Source of the DNA: JANRKG01 sp033763635
GTDB lineage: Bacteria > Cyanobacteriota > Cyanobacteriia > GCF-001939115
Assembly: GCA_033763635.1 (NCBI GenBank)
Contig: JANRKG010000113.1
Location: 1 to 15,256, forward strand
Direction: 5' to 3'
DNA: 15,256 bases
The notes under the pieces were generated by a model. That model saw nothing but the letters and a program-made list of their open reading frames with translations. It was not told the origin of the DNA and did no database searches. Position 1 is the stretch's first letter, and each line of letters starts with the position of its first letter. Positions 1-7,111 of this stretch are shown here, one piece after another. Position numbers and translations under genes: made by a program.

Positions 1-56
1 GTTGCCATCTAAGTGTTTCAGCCTGAAAAAGCTCAAGTCATAACTTCATGCGACTG

Positions 57-86
57 CTTCCTACAGTCTTCCTACAGTCTTCCTAG
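57..86. repeat. 11-bp tandem repeat, about 2.5 copies
   Basis: The unit CTTCCTACAGT lies at 57-67 and 68-78, and is followed by a partial third copy CTTCCTAG. It is directly followed by the palindrome AGAGAGTCTCTCT (85-97). It is non-coding and its function is unknown; it resembles the short repeats often scattered between cyanobacterial genes. Confidence 0.8.
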
Positions 87-460
87 AGAGTCTCTCTTGA
101 TATTTTTTACTTGAATGTTCTGGATAGTCATCCCTAGAGTCCATCTCTGTGTTATTACTGTTCTTGATGTTCCAAGGCTGTAATACTGAACACCTCAGGA
201 TTAACACCTGGAGCTTCGATAGTCGCCCCTGTGGAGGCGGAGTCCTGATTTCTAATGGGTAAACTCAAATCGTTCAAAAGAATTGTAAAGATTCCCCTGT
301 TATAGATTCTGGGTCACGGTTTTAATTAACGTTTTACAGGTTCAGTTCAAGATTTGATCAGGCAGTAAAATCCAGCCTTTAAATGTAGCTAGTGTACCAA
401 CATTTAATTTGTCAGTATTTGTTTGGATCTAAGAACTTTAACCGGATGGAGGATACATTT

Positions 461-484
461 ATTAGGAAGAATATTAGGAAGAAT
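461..484. repeat. 12-bp perfect tandem duplication
   Basis: ATTAGGAAGAAT occurs twice head to tail (461-472 and 473-484). It is non-coding, in the leader of the following gene. Replication slippage is the simplest origin. Confidence 0.85.
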
Positions 485-557
485 CAGGATTGGGAAAAAC
501 CAGAAGGGATGCCATGGTTCATGAAGCCTTTCAGCATTTATTTGGGTTATCTACCTG

Positions 558-607
558 TTTAATGTAGAAAATTAGCAATAGATTAGAGAGCTATTGCTTG
601 CATTAAA
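558..607 (+). other. Two-tier hairpin in leader
   Basis: The inner stem AGCAATAG (574-581) pairs perfectly with CTATTGCT (591-598) around a 9-base loop. The outer stem TTTAATG (558-564) pairs with CATTAAA (601-607). It could fold in the transcript leading to the 717-1217 gene, or end an upstream transcript; there is no clear U-run after it. Confidence 0.4.
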
Positions 608-663
608 ACCTGTTCAAGTGGACATTGGCAGTTGTAAGTTCTTTTGACTGCGATCGCTAAGTG

Positions 664-679
664 GCTTCCTTCGGGGGGC
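664..679 (+). promoter_or_regulatory. UUCG-tetraloop hairpin in 5' leader
   Basis: GCTTCC (664-669) pairs with GGGGGC (674-679) around a TTCG loop; four pairs are Watson-Crick and two are G-U. It ends one base before an in-frame TTG at 681. If that TTG were the start, its ribosome site would be buried in the stem, which favours the ATG at 717. Confidence 0.4.
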
Positions 680-716
680 GTTGTCCAACTATAGTAAGCA
701 CAACCAAGAGCTGTTC

Positions 717-1217
717 ATGGACAGCAAAGAAACAGTTGGAAATTCAAGTATTGCCCAGGCTGCCTTGAAAGATTCGAGTTCAGATGAGTTCATGGCCCAA
801 CTTAGCGACGGTAAATTGCTAGTTGTTAATAGTCGTCGTAGGAATGGTGTCATTATTTACAAGCGCTGTTACGCCGAGTTTGCAGGGCCAGGAGCTGCTG
901 TCGGTGGGGGCTTTGATGAAGGATGCCAGCGGGTCATTCCGGTTGGAGATCTCTCCTTACTCACGCCAGAGAACTATGAAGAGCGTCAGAAAGCCTATTT
1001 AATTCGTCGTCAATGGATTCGCCTGACCCAAAAACTAACCGATGATCCAGTACCCATCAAGCGAGTCCAAATGATTCTGGATCAATTTAAGAATTATTTT
1101 CCTGAAGAGGTTGTGGCAAAGTTACCAGATGAGGCATTTGCCCTCTTAGTTGGTGTTTTGCCTCAAACGGTTCGCCTGGTTCGCTACAACGCTGGATTAC
1201 TGAACAGCAACTCGTAA
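717..1217 (+). CDS. Conserved-looking hypothetical protein, possible C-terminal helix-turn-helix
   Basis: I do not recognise this 166-residue protein. It is soluble, with no signal peptide or membrane segment. The middle part has a Gly-rich turn (GPGAAVGGGFDEGC), then a basic helical stretch (ERQKAYLIRRQWIRL). The last third (IKRVQMILDQFKNYFPEEVV, then LPDEAFALLVGVLPQTVRLVR) has the look of a winged-helix or Crp-like helix-turn-helix, with GVLPQTV in the place of the recognition-helix start; this is inference from pattern only. The frame extends back to a TTG at 681 (178 residues), but I chose the ATG at 717 because a stable hairpin lies directly against the TTG. The gene stands alone after a long leader and ends in a strong hairpin shared with the convergent hisC. 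It may be a regulator or a cyanobacteria-specific small protein. Confidence 0.75.
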   Translation: MDSKETVGNSSIAQAALKDSSSDEFMAQLSDGKLLVVNSRRRNGVIIYKRCYAEFAGPGAAVGGGFDEGCQRVIPVGDLSLLTPENYEERQKAYLIRRQWIRLTQKLTDDPVPIKRVQMILDQFKNYFPEEVVAKLPDEAFALLVGVLPQTVRLVRYNAGLLNSNS

Positions 1218-1259
1218 CAACTCCCACCCTTCCCCACTTGTGAGAAAGGGTGGGAGTTG
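1218..1259. terminator. Bidirectional terminator-like hairpin, 14-bp perfect stem
   Basis: CAACTCCCACCCTT (1218-1231) is perfectly complementary to AAGGGTGGGAGTTG (1246-1259), with a 14-base loop. It begins directly after the stop codon of the plus-strand gene and lies 13 bases beyond the end of hisC on the other strand, so it can serve both. There is no good U-tract on either side, as is common in cyanobacteria. Confidence 0.75.
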
Positions 1260-1272
1260 AGCACTGGTAACT

Positions 1273-2409
1273 TTAGTCCTTGCCCAGTATTTTCTGGATG
1301 CGATCGAGCGTTCGACTATTCTCCTCAGGAGTCCCGACCGTAATTCGCAATCCCTGATTTACCAACCGAATTAAGGTTCCCTGGCTTTTGAGGCTCTGAT
1401 GAATCTGGTTTAAGAGCGTCTCTCCTTCTGCTCCCCGGTCGTGTAACCTCAAAAATACAAAATTCGCTGAACTGGGCCAAACTTGTAGGGCTGGCTCTTG
1501 GGAGAAGACTTCAATGAGACGGGTGCGTTCTTCCAGGATTAAAGGAATCGCCGATAGTAACTGAGAACGGTGGATAAGGGCGATCTGCGTTGCTGCCTGA
1601 GAGAAACTGGGCAGGTTATACGGGAGACGAACCTTTTCCAGGGTGGAGATTAAAGTCGGATGACCGATCGCATAGCCAACTCGATGGGCCGCTAATCGGA
1701 ACGCCTTGGAGAAAGTTCGCAGAATGACCCAGTTGGGCCGCTGCATCGCTTCTGCAACTACGGAAGTCTGGCTAAATTCAAAATAAGCTTCATCAATCAC
1801 AACCAACACGGTCTCTGGTATCGTTCGGAGCCACTCCAGTTCTGCCGGAGTAAGAGCATTGCCCGTAGGTGAGTTGGGATGAACGACGAAAACCGCCCGC
1901 ACGGGAGGAGCTTGCGTTTGGCTTAAGATTCCCTGGGCTGCCCCCAAGTCAATTTCAAAAGTTGCTGCCGATCGCCCCACCCGATGCACCGGAATTCCCA
2001 AAGTCTCAGCCAGAATCCCATACATTGAAAAAGTGGGGTCTGCGGCCAGAACCGAGCCTTCCCCCCTTAAACAAGTGGCAATCAGCAAGGACCGAATCAG
2101 TTCATCAGAACCGTTGCCGAGGGAAATATTCGCGGCTTCAACGCGAGCCTCCGTTCCAGAGGTTTCGTTCACGTACTCAGCAATCAATGCCTTAAGTTCC
2201 GTGTGGCTCCCGTCCGGGTAACGGTTCGTTTCGATCGTTTGCTGGTAAGTCCAGGCCAGCTTTTGCTTCAGTTCCTCTGGTAAGTCGTAGGGACTCTCGT
2301 TCGTATCCAGGCGATCGATCGTCACCGAATGCCCCGCTCCATTCTCTCCACCAGGATGGGGGGTGTAGGACTGAAACTGGGCAAGATCCGATCGCAGAAA
2401 GGGCAGCAT
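1273..2409 (-). CDS. hisC: Histidinol-phosphate aminotransferase
   Basis: This is a PLP-dependent class I/II aminotransferase of 378 residues that converts imidazole acetol phosphate and glutamate to L-histidinol phosphate and 2-oxoglutarate in histidine synthesis. In the sequence: substrate-loop DTNESPY (35-41), cofactor phosphate region GNGSDEL (98-104), HPNSPTG with the PLP-contacting Asn179, VVIDEAYFEF with Asp206 and Tyr209, and the Schiff-base lysine K235 in TFSKAFRLAAHRVGY with Arg243. The length matches cyanobacterial HisC. The start MLPFLRSDL agrees with my memory of relatives. It is a single gene, divergent from chlI and convergent with the gene on its 3' side. Some cyanobacterial HisC paralogues act on other aromatic substrates, so substrate range is inferred. 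Confidence 0.93.
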   Translation of the reverse strand: MLPFLRSDLAQFQSYTPHPGGENGAGHSVTIDRLDTNESPYDLPEELKQKLAWTYQQTIETNRYPDGSHTELKALIAEYVNETSGTEARVEAANISLGNGSDELIRSLLIATCLRGEGSVLAADPTFSMYGILAETLGIPVHRVGRSAATFEIDLGAAQGILSQTQAPPVRAVFVVHPNSPTGNALTPAELEWLRTIPETVLVVIDEAYFEFSQTSVVAEAMQRPNWVILRTFSKAFRLAAHRVGYAIGHPTLISTLEKVRLPYNLPSFSQAATQIALIHRSQLLSAIPLILEERTRLIEVFSQEPALQVWPSSANFVFLRLHDRGAEGETLLNQIHQSLKSQGTLIRLVNQGLRITVGTPEENSRTLDRIQKILGKD

Positions 2410-2483
2410 AGGAATTTAGAAAAGCAGTTGAATTTCCAGCATACAGCGCTTTCAGGAGTGTGACGACCCTCCATTGCTCCTAC

Positions 2484-2515
2484 TGGAATAGAGAAATCCT
2501 GCTTTCTCTATTCCA
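2484..2515. promoter_or_regulatory. Perfect 13-bp inverted repeat between hisC and chlI
   Basis: TGGAATAGAGAAA (2484-2496) is the exact reverse complement of 2503-2515, with a 6-base spacer TCCTGC. It lies 75 bases before hisC and 59 bases before chlI in a divergent promoter region of 164 bp. It could be an operator for a dimeric regulator or a hairpin in a leader RNA. No downstream U-run supports a terminator. Confidence 0.6.
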
Positions 2516-2573
2516 CACCATGTCACAATAGAAAACGATATTCGTAGTTTTGTGAACCTTCAGGTACCCTCGC

Positions 2574-3707
2574 GTGAGTTCTACTGCCGTTCGCCCCGAT
2601 TTGAAATCCTCTACCCGCCGCCCCGTTTTTCCCTTCACGGCGATCGTCGGTCAGGAGGAAATGAAGCTGGCCCTGTTGCTGAATGTGATCGACCCCAAAA
2701 TTGGTGGAGTCATGATCATGGGCGATCGGGGTACGGGTAAATCCACAACCATTCGGGCCTTGGCGGATCTCCTACCCGAAATTGAAGTTGTGGCAGATGA
2801 CCCCTTCAATAGCCATCCCACTGATCCCGAACTGATGAGTGATGGGGTTAAACAGCGGGTCGAGCAGCAACTGCCAGTTTCGGTGGTTCGCAAGAAGGTA
2901 CAAATGATTGACCTACCTTTAGGGGCGACGGAAGATCGGGTGTGCGGCACGATCGATATTGAAAAAGCCCTCTCAGAAGGGGTGAAAGCTTTTGAACCGG
3001 GTCTGCTGGCAAAAGCCAACCGAGGCATTCTTTATGTGGATGAAGTCAACCTGCTGGATGATCACCTCGTCGATGTTCTCCTAGACTCTGCTGCTTCGGG
3101 TTGGAATACAGTTGAGCGGGAAGGAATCTCGATTCGTCACCCTGCCCGCTTTGTGCTGGTGGGTTCGGGCAACCCGGAGGAAGGGGAATTACGGCCCCAG
3201 TTGTTAGATCGATTCGGGATGCATGCAGAAATCCGCACGGTGAAAGAGCCAACGTTGCGGGTTCAGATTGTGGAACAACGAACCGAGTTTGACCAGAACC
3301 CTCAAGAATTTTTAGTTGAATACCAAACTCAACAGCAAGACCTACAAAAACATCTGGTTGAAGCGCAAGAGCGGCTTAAGACCGTTACGATCGACTATGA
3401 ATTAAAAGTCAAAATTTCCCAGGTTTGTGCAGAGTTAGATGTGGATGGGCTGCGGGGGGATATCGTAACCAACCGAGCGGCGAAAGCGCTGGCGGCTTTT
3501 GAGGGACGGGCGGTTGCTACGGCTGAAGATATTCGCCGAGTGGTTGCCCTTTGCTTACGTCACCGTCTCCGCAAAGATCCCCTGGAATCCATTGACTCCG
3601 GTTATAAAGTTGAAAAGGTATTTAATCGCGTCTTTGGTTTTGAAGTTGCCGAGGAAACGGCTTCTGCTCAGACAAATGGGGCTGCTCAACGATCGGGAGT
3701 TCGTTAA
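2574..3707 (+). CDS. chlI: Magnesium chelatase ATPase subunit I
   Basis: This is the AAA+ motor subunit of Mg-chelatase, which with ChlD and ChlH inserts Mg2+ into protoporphyrin IX at the first committed step of chlorophyll synthesis. The protein has 377 residues, the usual length. Visible motifs: FTAIVGQEEMKLALLLN (21-37), Walker A GDRGTGKS (50-57), Walker B ILYVDEVNLL (152-161), sensor/arginine-finger region LVGSGNPEEGELRPQLLDRFG (195-215) and the C-terminal lid with AFEGRAVATAEDIRRVV. The start is a GTG; the next residues (SSTAVRPDLKSSTRRPVFPF) lead straight into the conserved AAA+ entry. ruvC follows after 11 bases, suggesting one transcript. Cysteines C124 (DRVCG) and that of SQVCAEL are present, as in ChlIs reported to be redox sensitive. 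Confidence 0.97.
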   Translation: MSSTAVRPDLKSSTRRPVFPFTAIVGQEEMKLALLLNVIDPKIGGVMIMGDRGTGKSTTIRALADLLPEIEVVADDPFNSHPTDPELMSDGVKQRVEQQLPVSVVRKKVQMIDLPLGATEDRVCGTIDIEKALSEGVKAFEPGLLAKANRGILYVDEVNLLDDHLVDVLLDSAASGWNTVEREGISIRHPARFVLVGSGNPEEGELRPQLLDRFGMHAEIRTVKEPTLRVQIVEQRTEFDQNPQEFLVEYQTQQQDLQKHLVEAQERLKTVTIDYELKVKISQVCAELDVDGLRGDIVTNRAAKALAAFEGRAVATAEDIRRVVALCLRHRLRKDPLESIDSGYKVEKVFNRVFGFEVAEETASAQTNGAAQRSGVR

Positions 3708-3718
3708 TCCCTCTCGAC

Positions 3719-4201
3719 ATGGAGAAGCGCATCCTGGGAATCGACCCTGGACTGGCGACGATCGGTTTTGGGATGGTGGTTGGGAGTGAGAAATCTCCCA
3801 ATGAAGCCCCAACCCTGTTGGATTTTGGCATTATCCAGACTCCCGCAGGTGTGGCGATGGGTGATCGTCTCTGTATGATTTATGAGGATTTGACGACATT
3901 AATACAGGAGTGGCAACCCGATTTAGTGGCGATCGAAAAGTTCTTTTTCTACAGAATGGGAAACACAATTCTGGTTGCTCAGGCGCGTGGGGTACTGCTT
4001 CTGGTTCTGGCGCAGCAAAAACTTCCCCTGGTGGAATTCACGCCAGCCCAAGTGAAGCAAGCCCTGACAGGATATGGTGGAGCCGACAAGCACGATGTCC
4101 AGCAAGCGGTTGCCAGTGAACTAAACCTGGCAGAAATACCGAGACCCGATGATGCAGCGGATGCGATCGCCCTCGCCTTAACCGCATGGTTTCAACGTTA
4201 A
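3719..4201 (+). CDS. ruvC: Crossover junction endodeoxyribonuclease RuvC
   Basis: RuvC is the Holliday-junction resolvase that, with the RuvAB branch migration motor, makes paired nicks in four-way DNA during recombinational repair. It has 160 residues. The RNase H-fold catalytic acids are all present: D9 in ILGIDPGLATIGFG, E73 in VAIEKFFF, and D145/D148 in RPDDAADAIALALT, matching E. coli D7, E66, D138 and D141. FFFYRMGNT holds the conserved aromatic and Arg-Asn segment for junction binding. It starts 11 bases after the chlI stop with no clear Shine-Dalgarno sequence, so it is probably read from the chlI transcript. It has no evident functional link to photosynthesis. Confidence 0.95.
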   Translation: MEKRILGIDPGLATIGFGMVVGSEKSPNEAPTLLDFGIIQTPAGVAMGDRLCMIYEDLTTLIQEWQPDLVAIEKFFFYRMGNTILVAQARGVLLLVLAQQKLPLVEFTPAQVKQALTGYGGADKHDVQQAVASELNLAEIPRPDDAADAIALALTAWFQR

Positions 4202-4268
4202 GCGGTCCCTTAAAAAGTTATGATTTTCTGTATAGTTCCTTCATTTCCGAGTCCGGCCTGATAAACCT

Positions 4269-5123
4269 GTGGACTTACATCAAGTCTTTAAAACATCCAA
4301 TCCAATTCTAGGGGTTGTCCATTTGCTACCCCTCCCTACCTCTCCCCGTTGGGGAGGGAGTCTGCAAGCCGTTGTCGATCGCGCGGAACAAGAGGCTACG
4401 GCACTGGCTGCGGGCGGGGTTGATGGCATTATCGTTGAAAATTTCTTTGATGCCCCTTTCTCGAAAGATCAAGTCGATGCTGCCGTGATTAGTGCCATGA
4501 CCTTAGTGGTGCAGCGATTAATGAGCATGGTCACGATTCCGGTGGGGATCAATGTACTCAGAAATGATGCCCATAGTGCCCTGGCGATTGCGACTTGTGT
4601 TCAGGCTCAATTTATTCGGGTCAACGTCCTCACTGGCGTAATGGCAACGGATCAGGGCATGATCGAAGGCTGCGCTTACGAATTACTCCGGTATCGGCGA
4701 GAACTGGGCAGTGATGTCAAAATCCTGGCGGATGTGCTGGTGAAACACGCCCGTCCCCTCGGTTCCCCGAATTTGACCGTAGCGGTACAGGATACGATCG
4801 AACGGGGGCTGGCAGATGCAGTTATTCTGTCGGGATGGGCTACGGGAAGTCCTCCAACCCTGGAAGATTTAGAGTTAGCGAGTGCTGCCGCGCAGGGAAC
4901 CCCTGTGTTTATTGGTAGTGGGGCGACCTGGGAGAATATTCACCAACTGATTCAAGCGGCTGATGGAGTAATTGTTTCCAGTTCGCTCAAACGACACGGA
5001 CGGATTCATCAACCCATTGATCCCATTCGGGTCAGTCGGTTTGTGGAAGCAACCCGACGCAGCCTTGCCACCCGCACGATGCCCTCCGTTTCCTCGATTC
5101 CCATGCATTCTTTTCCTGAGTAG
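4269..5123 (+). CDS. btpA: BtpA family photosystem I biogenesis protein
   Basis: BtpA is a thylakoid-associated extrinsic protein needed for stable accumulation of the photosystem I reaction-centre proteins in Synechocystis. This copy has 284 residues. Family features: the N-terminal IlGVVHLLPLPTSPRWGG, AGGVDGIIVENFFDAPF, IPVGINVLRNDAHSALAIA, ILADVLVKHARPLG, and the C-terminal TPVFIGSGATWENI with DGVIVSSSLKRHG, which reads as a TIM-barrel phosphate-binding end. The start is GTG and gives MDLHQVF, the usual family beginning. There is no membrane segment. It follows ruvC by 67 bases and precedes the VKOR gene, so it could be in the same transcript. The related barrel fold in other bacteria may have enzymatic roles, but the biochemical activity of BtpA is unknown. 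Confidence 0.93.
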   Translation: MDLHQVFKTSNPILGVVHLLPLPTSPRWGGSLQAVVDRAEQEATALAAGGVDGIIVENFFDAPFSKDQVDAAVISAMTLVVQRLMSMVTIPVGINVLRNDAHSALAIATCVQAQFIRVNVLTGVMATDQGMIEGCAYELLRYRRELGSDVKILADVLVKHARPLGSPNLTVAVQDTIERGLADAVILSGWATGSPPTLEDLELASAAAQGTPVFIGSGATWENIHQLIQAADGVIVSSSLKRHGRIHQPIDPIRVSRFVEATRRSLATRTMPSVSSIPMHSFPE

Positions 5124-5197
5124 AGAATCATGGCTTGGGAATCGAGTTAGACTGGAAGCGTCCATGTGAGTCGTTAAAAGCAGAGCTTATTACTCCC

Positions 5198-6142
5198 ATG
5201 CCGTCAGATTCCATTGCTACTCGCCGTCGTCAGGTTCCCTGGCTCCATCGCTGGTCCCGCATTATCATGGCTGGGATTGCTACGATCGGTGCCTTTGGAA
5301 CTGGTTATTTAACGGTTGTCAAATTTGCTGGAGGCAGTGCTGCTTGTCCTACCAGTGCCTGTGAAAAGGTTTTGTCCAGCCCCTATGCCATGATTTTTGG
5401 CGTACCCCTTACGGTCTTTGGATGCTTGGCCTATCTCAGTATGGGGTTCATGGCGATCGCTCCCCTATTAATCAATGCTGATACCCAAAAACAACTCCGG
5501 CGGGATGTGGAAAATCTCACCTGGCTGGGGTTGCTGATTGGAGGGACGGCGATGACCGTTTTCAGCGCTTACTTGATGTACCTGCTGGTTTACGAGATTA
5601 AAGCCCTTTGCCTCTACTGTATTACCTCTGCCGCATTTTCCCTGAGCTTTCTAGTGCTAACCTTTCTGGGACGAACCTGGGAAGATGTGGGTCAGATTCT
5701 CTTTATGGGGGTGATAGTTGCCCTGGTGACGCTGATCGGCACCCTGGGGGTTTACTCTGGCATCTCCAATCCCCGCGCTGCGGATGATGCGGGTGGCAAA
5801 GCGGGGCCTGTCGTCACGACTCCTTCCGGGGCTTCAGAAATTTCGTTGGCAGAACATCTCACAAAGGTGGGAGCCAAGATGTATGGAGCCTACTGGTGTC
5901 CACACTGCCATGATCAGAAACAACTGTTTGGGGTTCAAGCATTTAGCAAGGTGACTTATGTAGAGTGCGCTCCCGATGGCAAGAATGCTCAACCTGACCT
6001 TTGTAAAGCTCAGGGCGATAAAATTCAAGGGTTCCCGACTTGGGAGGTGAATGGTCAGTTCTTTGGTGGAACGCGCTCCCTTCAGGAACTGTCTGATTTG
6101 TCAGGGTATAAGGGGTCGCGCGACTTTAAGAATGCTTTCTGA
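5198..6142 (+). CDS. Vitamin K epoxide reductase (VKOR) - thioredoxin fusion
   Basis: This is a thiol-disulfide oxidoreductase of 314 residues that passes electrons from substrate proteins through its own cysteines to a membrane quinone, making disulfides in the lumen or periplasm; the plant counterpart LTO1 is needed for photosystem II assembly. Order: basic N-terminus, TM helix about 20-42, loop cysteines C50 and C55, helices about 65-90, 108-132 and 138-158 with quinone-site C138-LY-C141, a fifth helix 165-188, linker 190-212, then a thioredoxin-like domain with C234-PH-C237 and an extra pair C257/C269. All eight expected redox cysteines are present. The frame opens at a TTG (5135), but the ATG at 5198 puts C50 at the position I recall for the Synechococcus enzyme. 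It lies 74 bases after btpA and is followed by a terminator hairpin. Confidence 0.93.
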   Translation: MPSDSIATRRRQVPWLHRWSRIIMAGIATIGAFGTGYLTVVKFAGGSAACPTSACEKVLSSPYAMIFGVPLTVFGCLAYLSMGFMAIAPLLINADTQKQLRRDVENLTWLGLLIGGTAMTVFSAYLMYLLVYEIKALCLYCITSAAFSLSFLVLTFLGRTWEDVGQILFMGVIVALVTLIGTLGVYSGISNPRAADDAGGKAGPVVTTPSGASEISLAEHLTKVGAKMYGAYWCPHCHDQKQLFGVQAFSKVTYVECAPDGKNAQPDLCKAQGDKIQGFPTWEVNGQFFGGTRSLQELSDLSGYKGSRDFKNAF

Positions 6143-6168
6143 TCCCTTCCTGATTAGAAGAATCAAAG

Positions 6169-6200
6169 ATCCCCAGTTCTTGGAAAAACTGGGGATTTGT
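6169..6200 (+). terminator. Rho-independent terminator after the VKOR gene
   Basis: ATCCCCAGTT (6169-6178) pairs perfectly with AACTGGGGAT (6187-6196) over an 8-base loop, and is followed by TTGTGTTT. An outer 8-bp pair, CCCTTCCT (6144-6151) with AGGAAGGG (6205-6212), could extend the structure. It sits 26 bases after the VKOR stop and separates that gene from map. Confidence 0.85.
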
Positions 6201-6285
6201 GTTTAGGAAGGGTTTCCGGCAACGAATGCCCCGCAAACCGAAGAAAACTTGTTAAGCTAATTTAATCAAGAAATTTTGCATCCCC

Positions 6286-7110
6286 ATGAATATTCTGAGT
6301 CACCTTTTGCCCCGTGCGGATCAGACCCCTCGTGTGAAGCAACGCCGAGGAATTGAAATTAAGTCTGCTCAAGAAATTGAGACGATGCGGCAATCCGCCA
6401 GAATTGTGGCAACGGTGCTGAAAGAGATTTCTGAATTGGTGAAGCCCGGTATGACCACCGCTGAACTGGATGCCTATGCAGAGAAGCGAATTCGGGAAAT
6501 GGGCGCAACTCCCAGCTTCAAAGGGTACTATGGGTTTCCGGCTTCCATTTGTGCGTCTGTCAATCAGGAAGTTGTACATGGTATTCCCAACCCTAAGAAA
6601 GTAATCCGCAAAGGGGACGTACTGAAGGTGGATACGGGAGCGTACTTTCAAGGATTTCATGGGGATTCCTGTATTACGATCGCCGTTGAAGCGGTTTCTC
6701 CCCAAGCGCGAAAACTGATGGAAGTTGCCGAAACGGCTCTCTATAAGGGTATTGAGCAGGTTAAGGCTGGCAATTACCTGTTGGATATTGCGGGAGCGAT
6801 TCAAGATTACGTTGAAGCGAATGGCTTTAAGGTCGTTGAAGACTTTACCGGGCATGGGGTGGGTCGCAACCTCCATGAAGAACCCTCTGTGTTCAATGTC
6901 CGGACTCATGAAATGCCCAATGTGAAACTGCGGGCTGGAATGACTCTGGCGATCGAACCCATTGTGAATGCAGGTTCTAAAGTGACTCGCACCCTGGCAG
7001 ACCGTTGGACTGTTGTAACCGTAGACAACTGCCTGTCTGCCCAGTATGAACATACGGTGTTGGTGACTGAAACAGGGTATGAGATTTTGACCGATCGGTC
7101 CAAGGTTTAG
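6286..7110 (+). CDS. map: Type I methionine aminopeptidase
   Basis: It removes the initiator methionine from new proteins in the cytoplasm. The 274 residues carry the full pita-bread fold signature: H99 in VVHGIPNPK, metal ligands D116 (KVDTGAY), D127 (HGDSC), H190 (TGHGVGR), E224 (AIEPIVN) and E255 (QYEHTVLV). About 20 residues precede the core (basic, RVKQRRGIEIKS), longer than in the E. coli enzyme and typical of one of several MAPs carried by cyanobacteria. It has its own upstream region after a terminator, so it is probably transcribed alone. Its stop codon lies one base from the stop of the convergent pentapeptide gene. Confidence 0.95.
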   Translation: MNILSHLLPRADQTPRVKQRRGIEIKSAQEIETMRQSARIVATVLKEISELVKPGMTTAELDAYAEKRIREMGATPSFKGYYGFPASICASVNQEVVHGIPNPKKVIRKGDVLKVDTGAYFQGFHGDSCITIAVEAVSPQARKLMEVAETALYKGIEQVKAGNYLLDIAGAIQDYVEANGFKVVEDFTGHGVGRNLHEEPSVFNVRTHEMPNVKLRAGMTLAIEPIVNAGSKVTRTLADRWTVVTVDNCLSAQYEHTVLVTETGYEILTDRSKV

Positions 7111-7111
7111 A

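Larger units (their letters stand above)
1..716. other. Gene-free leader with short tandem repeats and hairpins
   Basis: No convincing coding frame or tRNA/rRNA was found here. It holds an 11-bp tandem repeat (57-86), a short perfect palindrome AGAGAG-T-CTCTCT at 85-97, a 12-bp perfect tandem duplication at 461-484, a hairpin at 558-607, a HIP1 octamer at 650-657 and a UUCG-capped stem at 64 bases before the downstream ATG. It may be the long 5' leader and promoter region of the 717-1217 gene, or may hide a small RNA; nothing seen decides this. Confidence 0.5.

Noticed and set aside
330..365. Possible tRNA T-arm (GTTCAAG) in the leader
   Set aside because: The flanking bases do not form a T-stem and no acceptor or anticodon arm is found.
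681..716. TTG start extending the 717-1217 gene by 12 residues
   Set aside because: The TTG sits one base after a UUCG-capped stem that would bury its ribosome site; the ATG at 717 is the better start, though the longer form cannot be ruled out.
4202..4268. Promoter with TATAGT -10 element before btpA
   Set aside because: No convincing -35 element at proper spacing; too weak to list as a feature.
5135..5197. TTG start extending the VKOR gene by 21 residues
   Set aside because: The added stretch is unlike a membrane-protein N-terminus, and the ATG at 5198 puts the first conserved cysteine at residue 50 as expected.
6262..7053. 263-residue minus-strand frame across map
   Set aside because: It lies antisense to a clear methionine aminopeptidase and has no recognisable domain.
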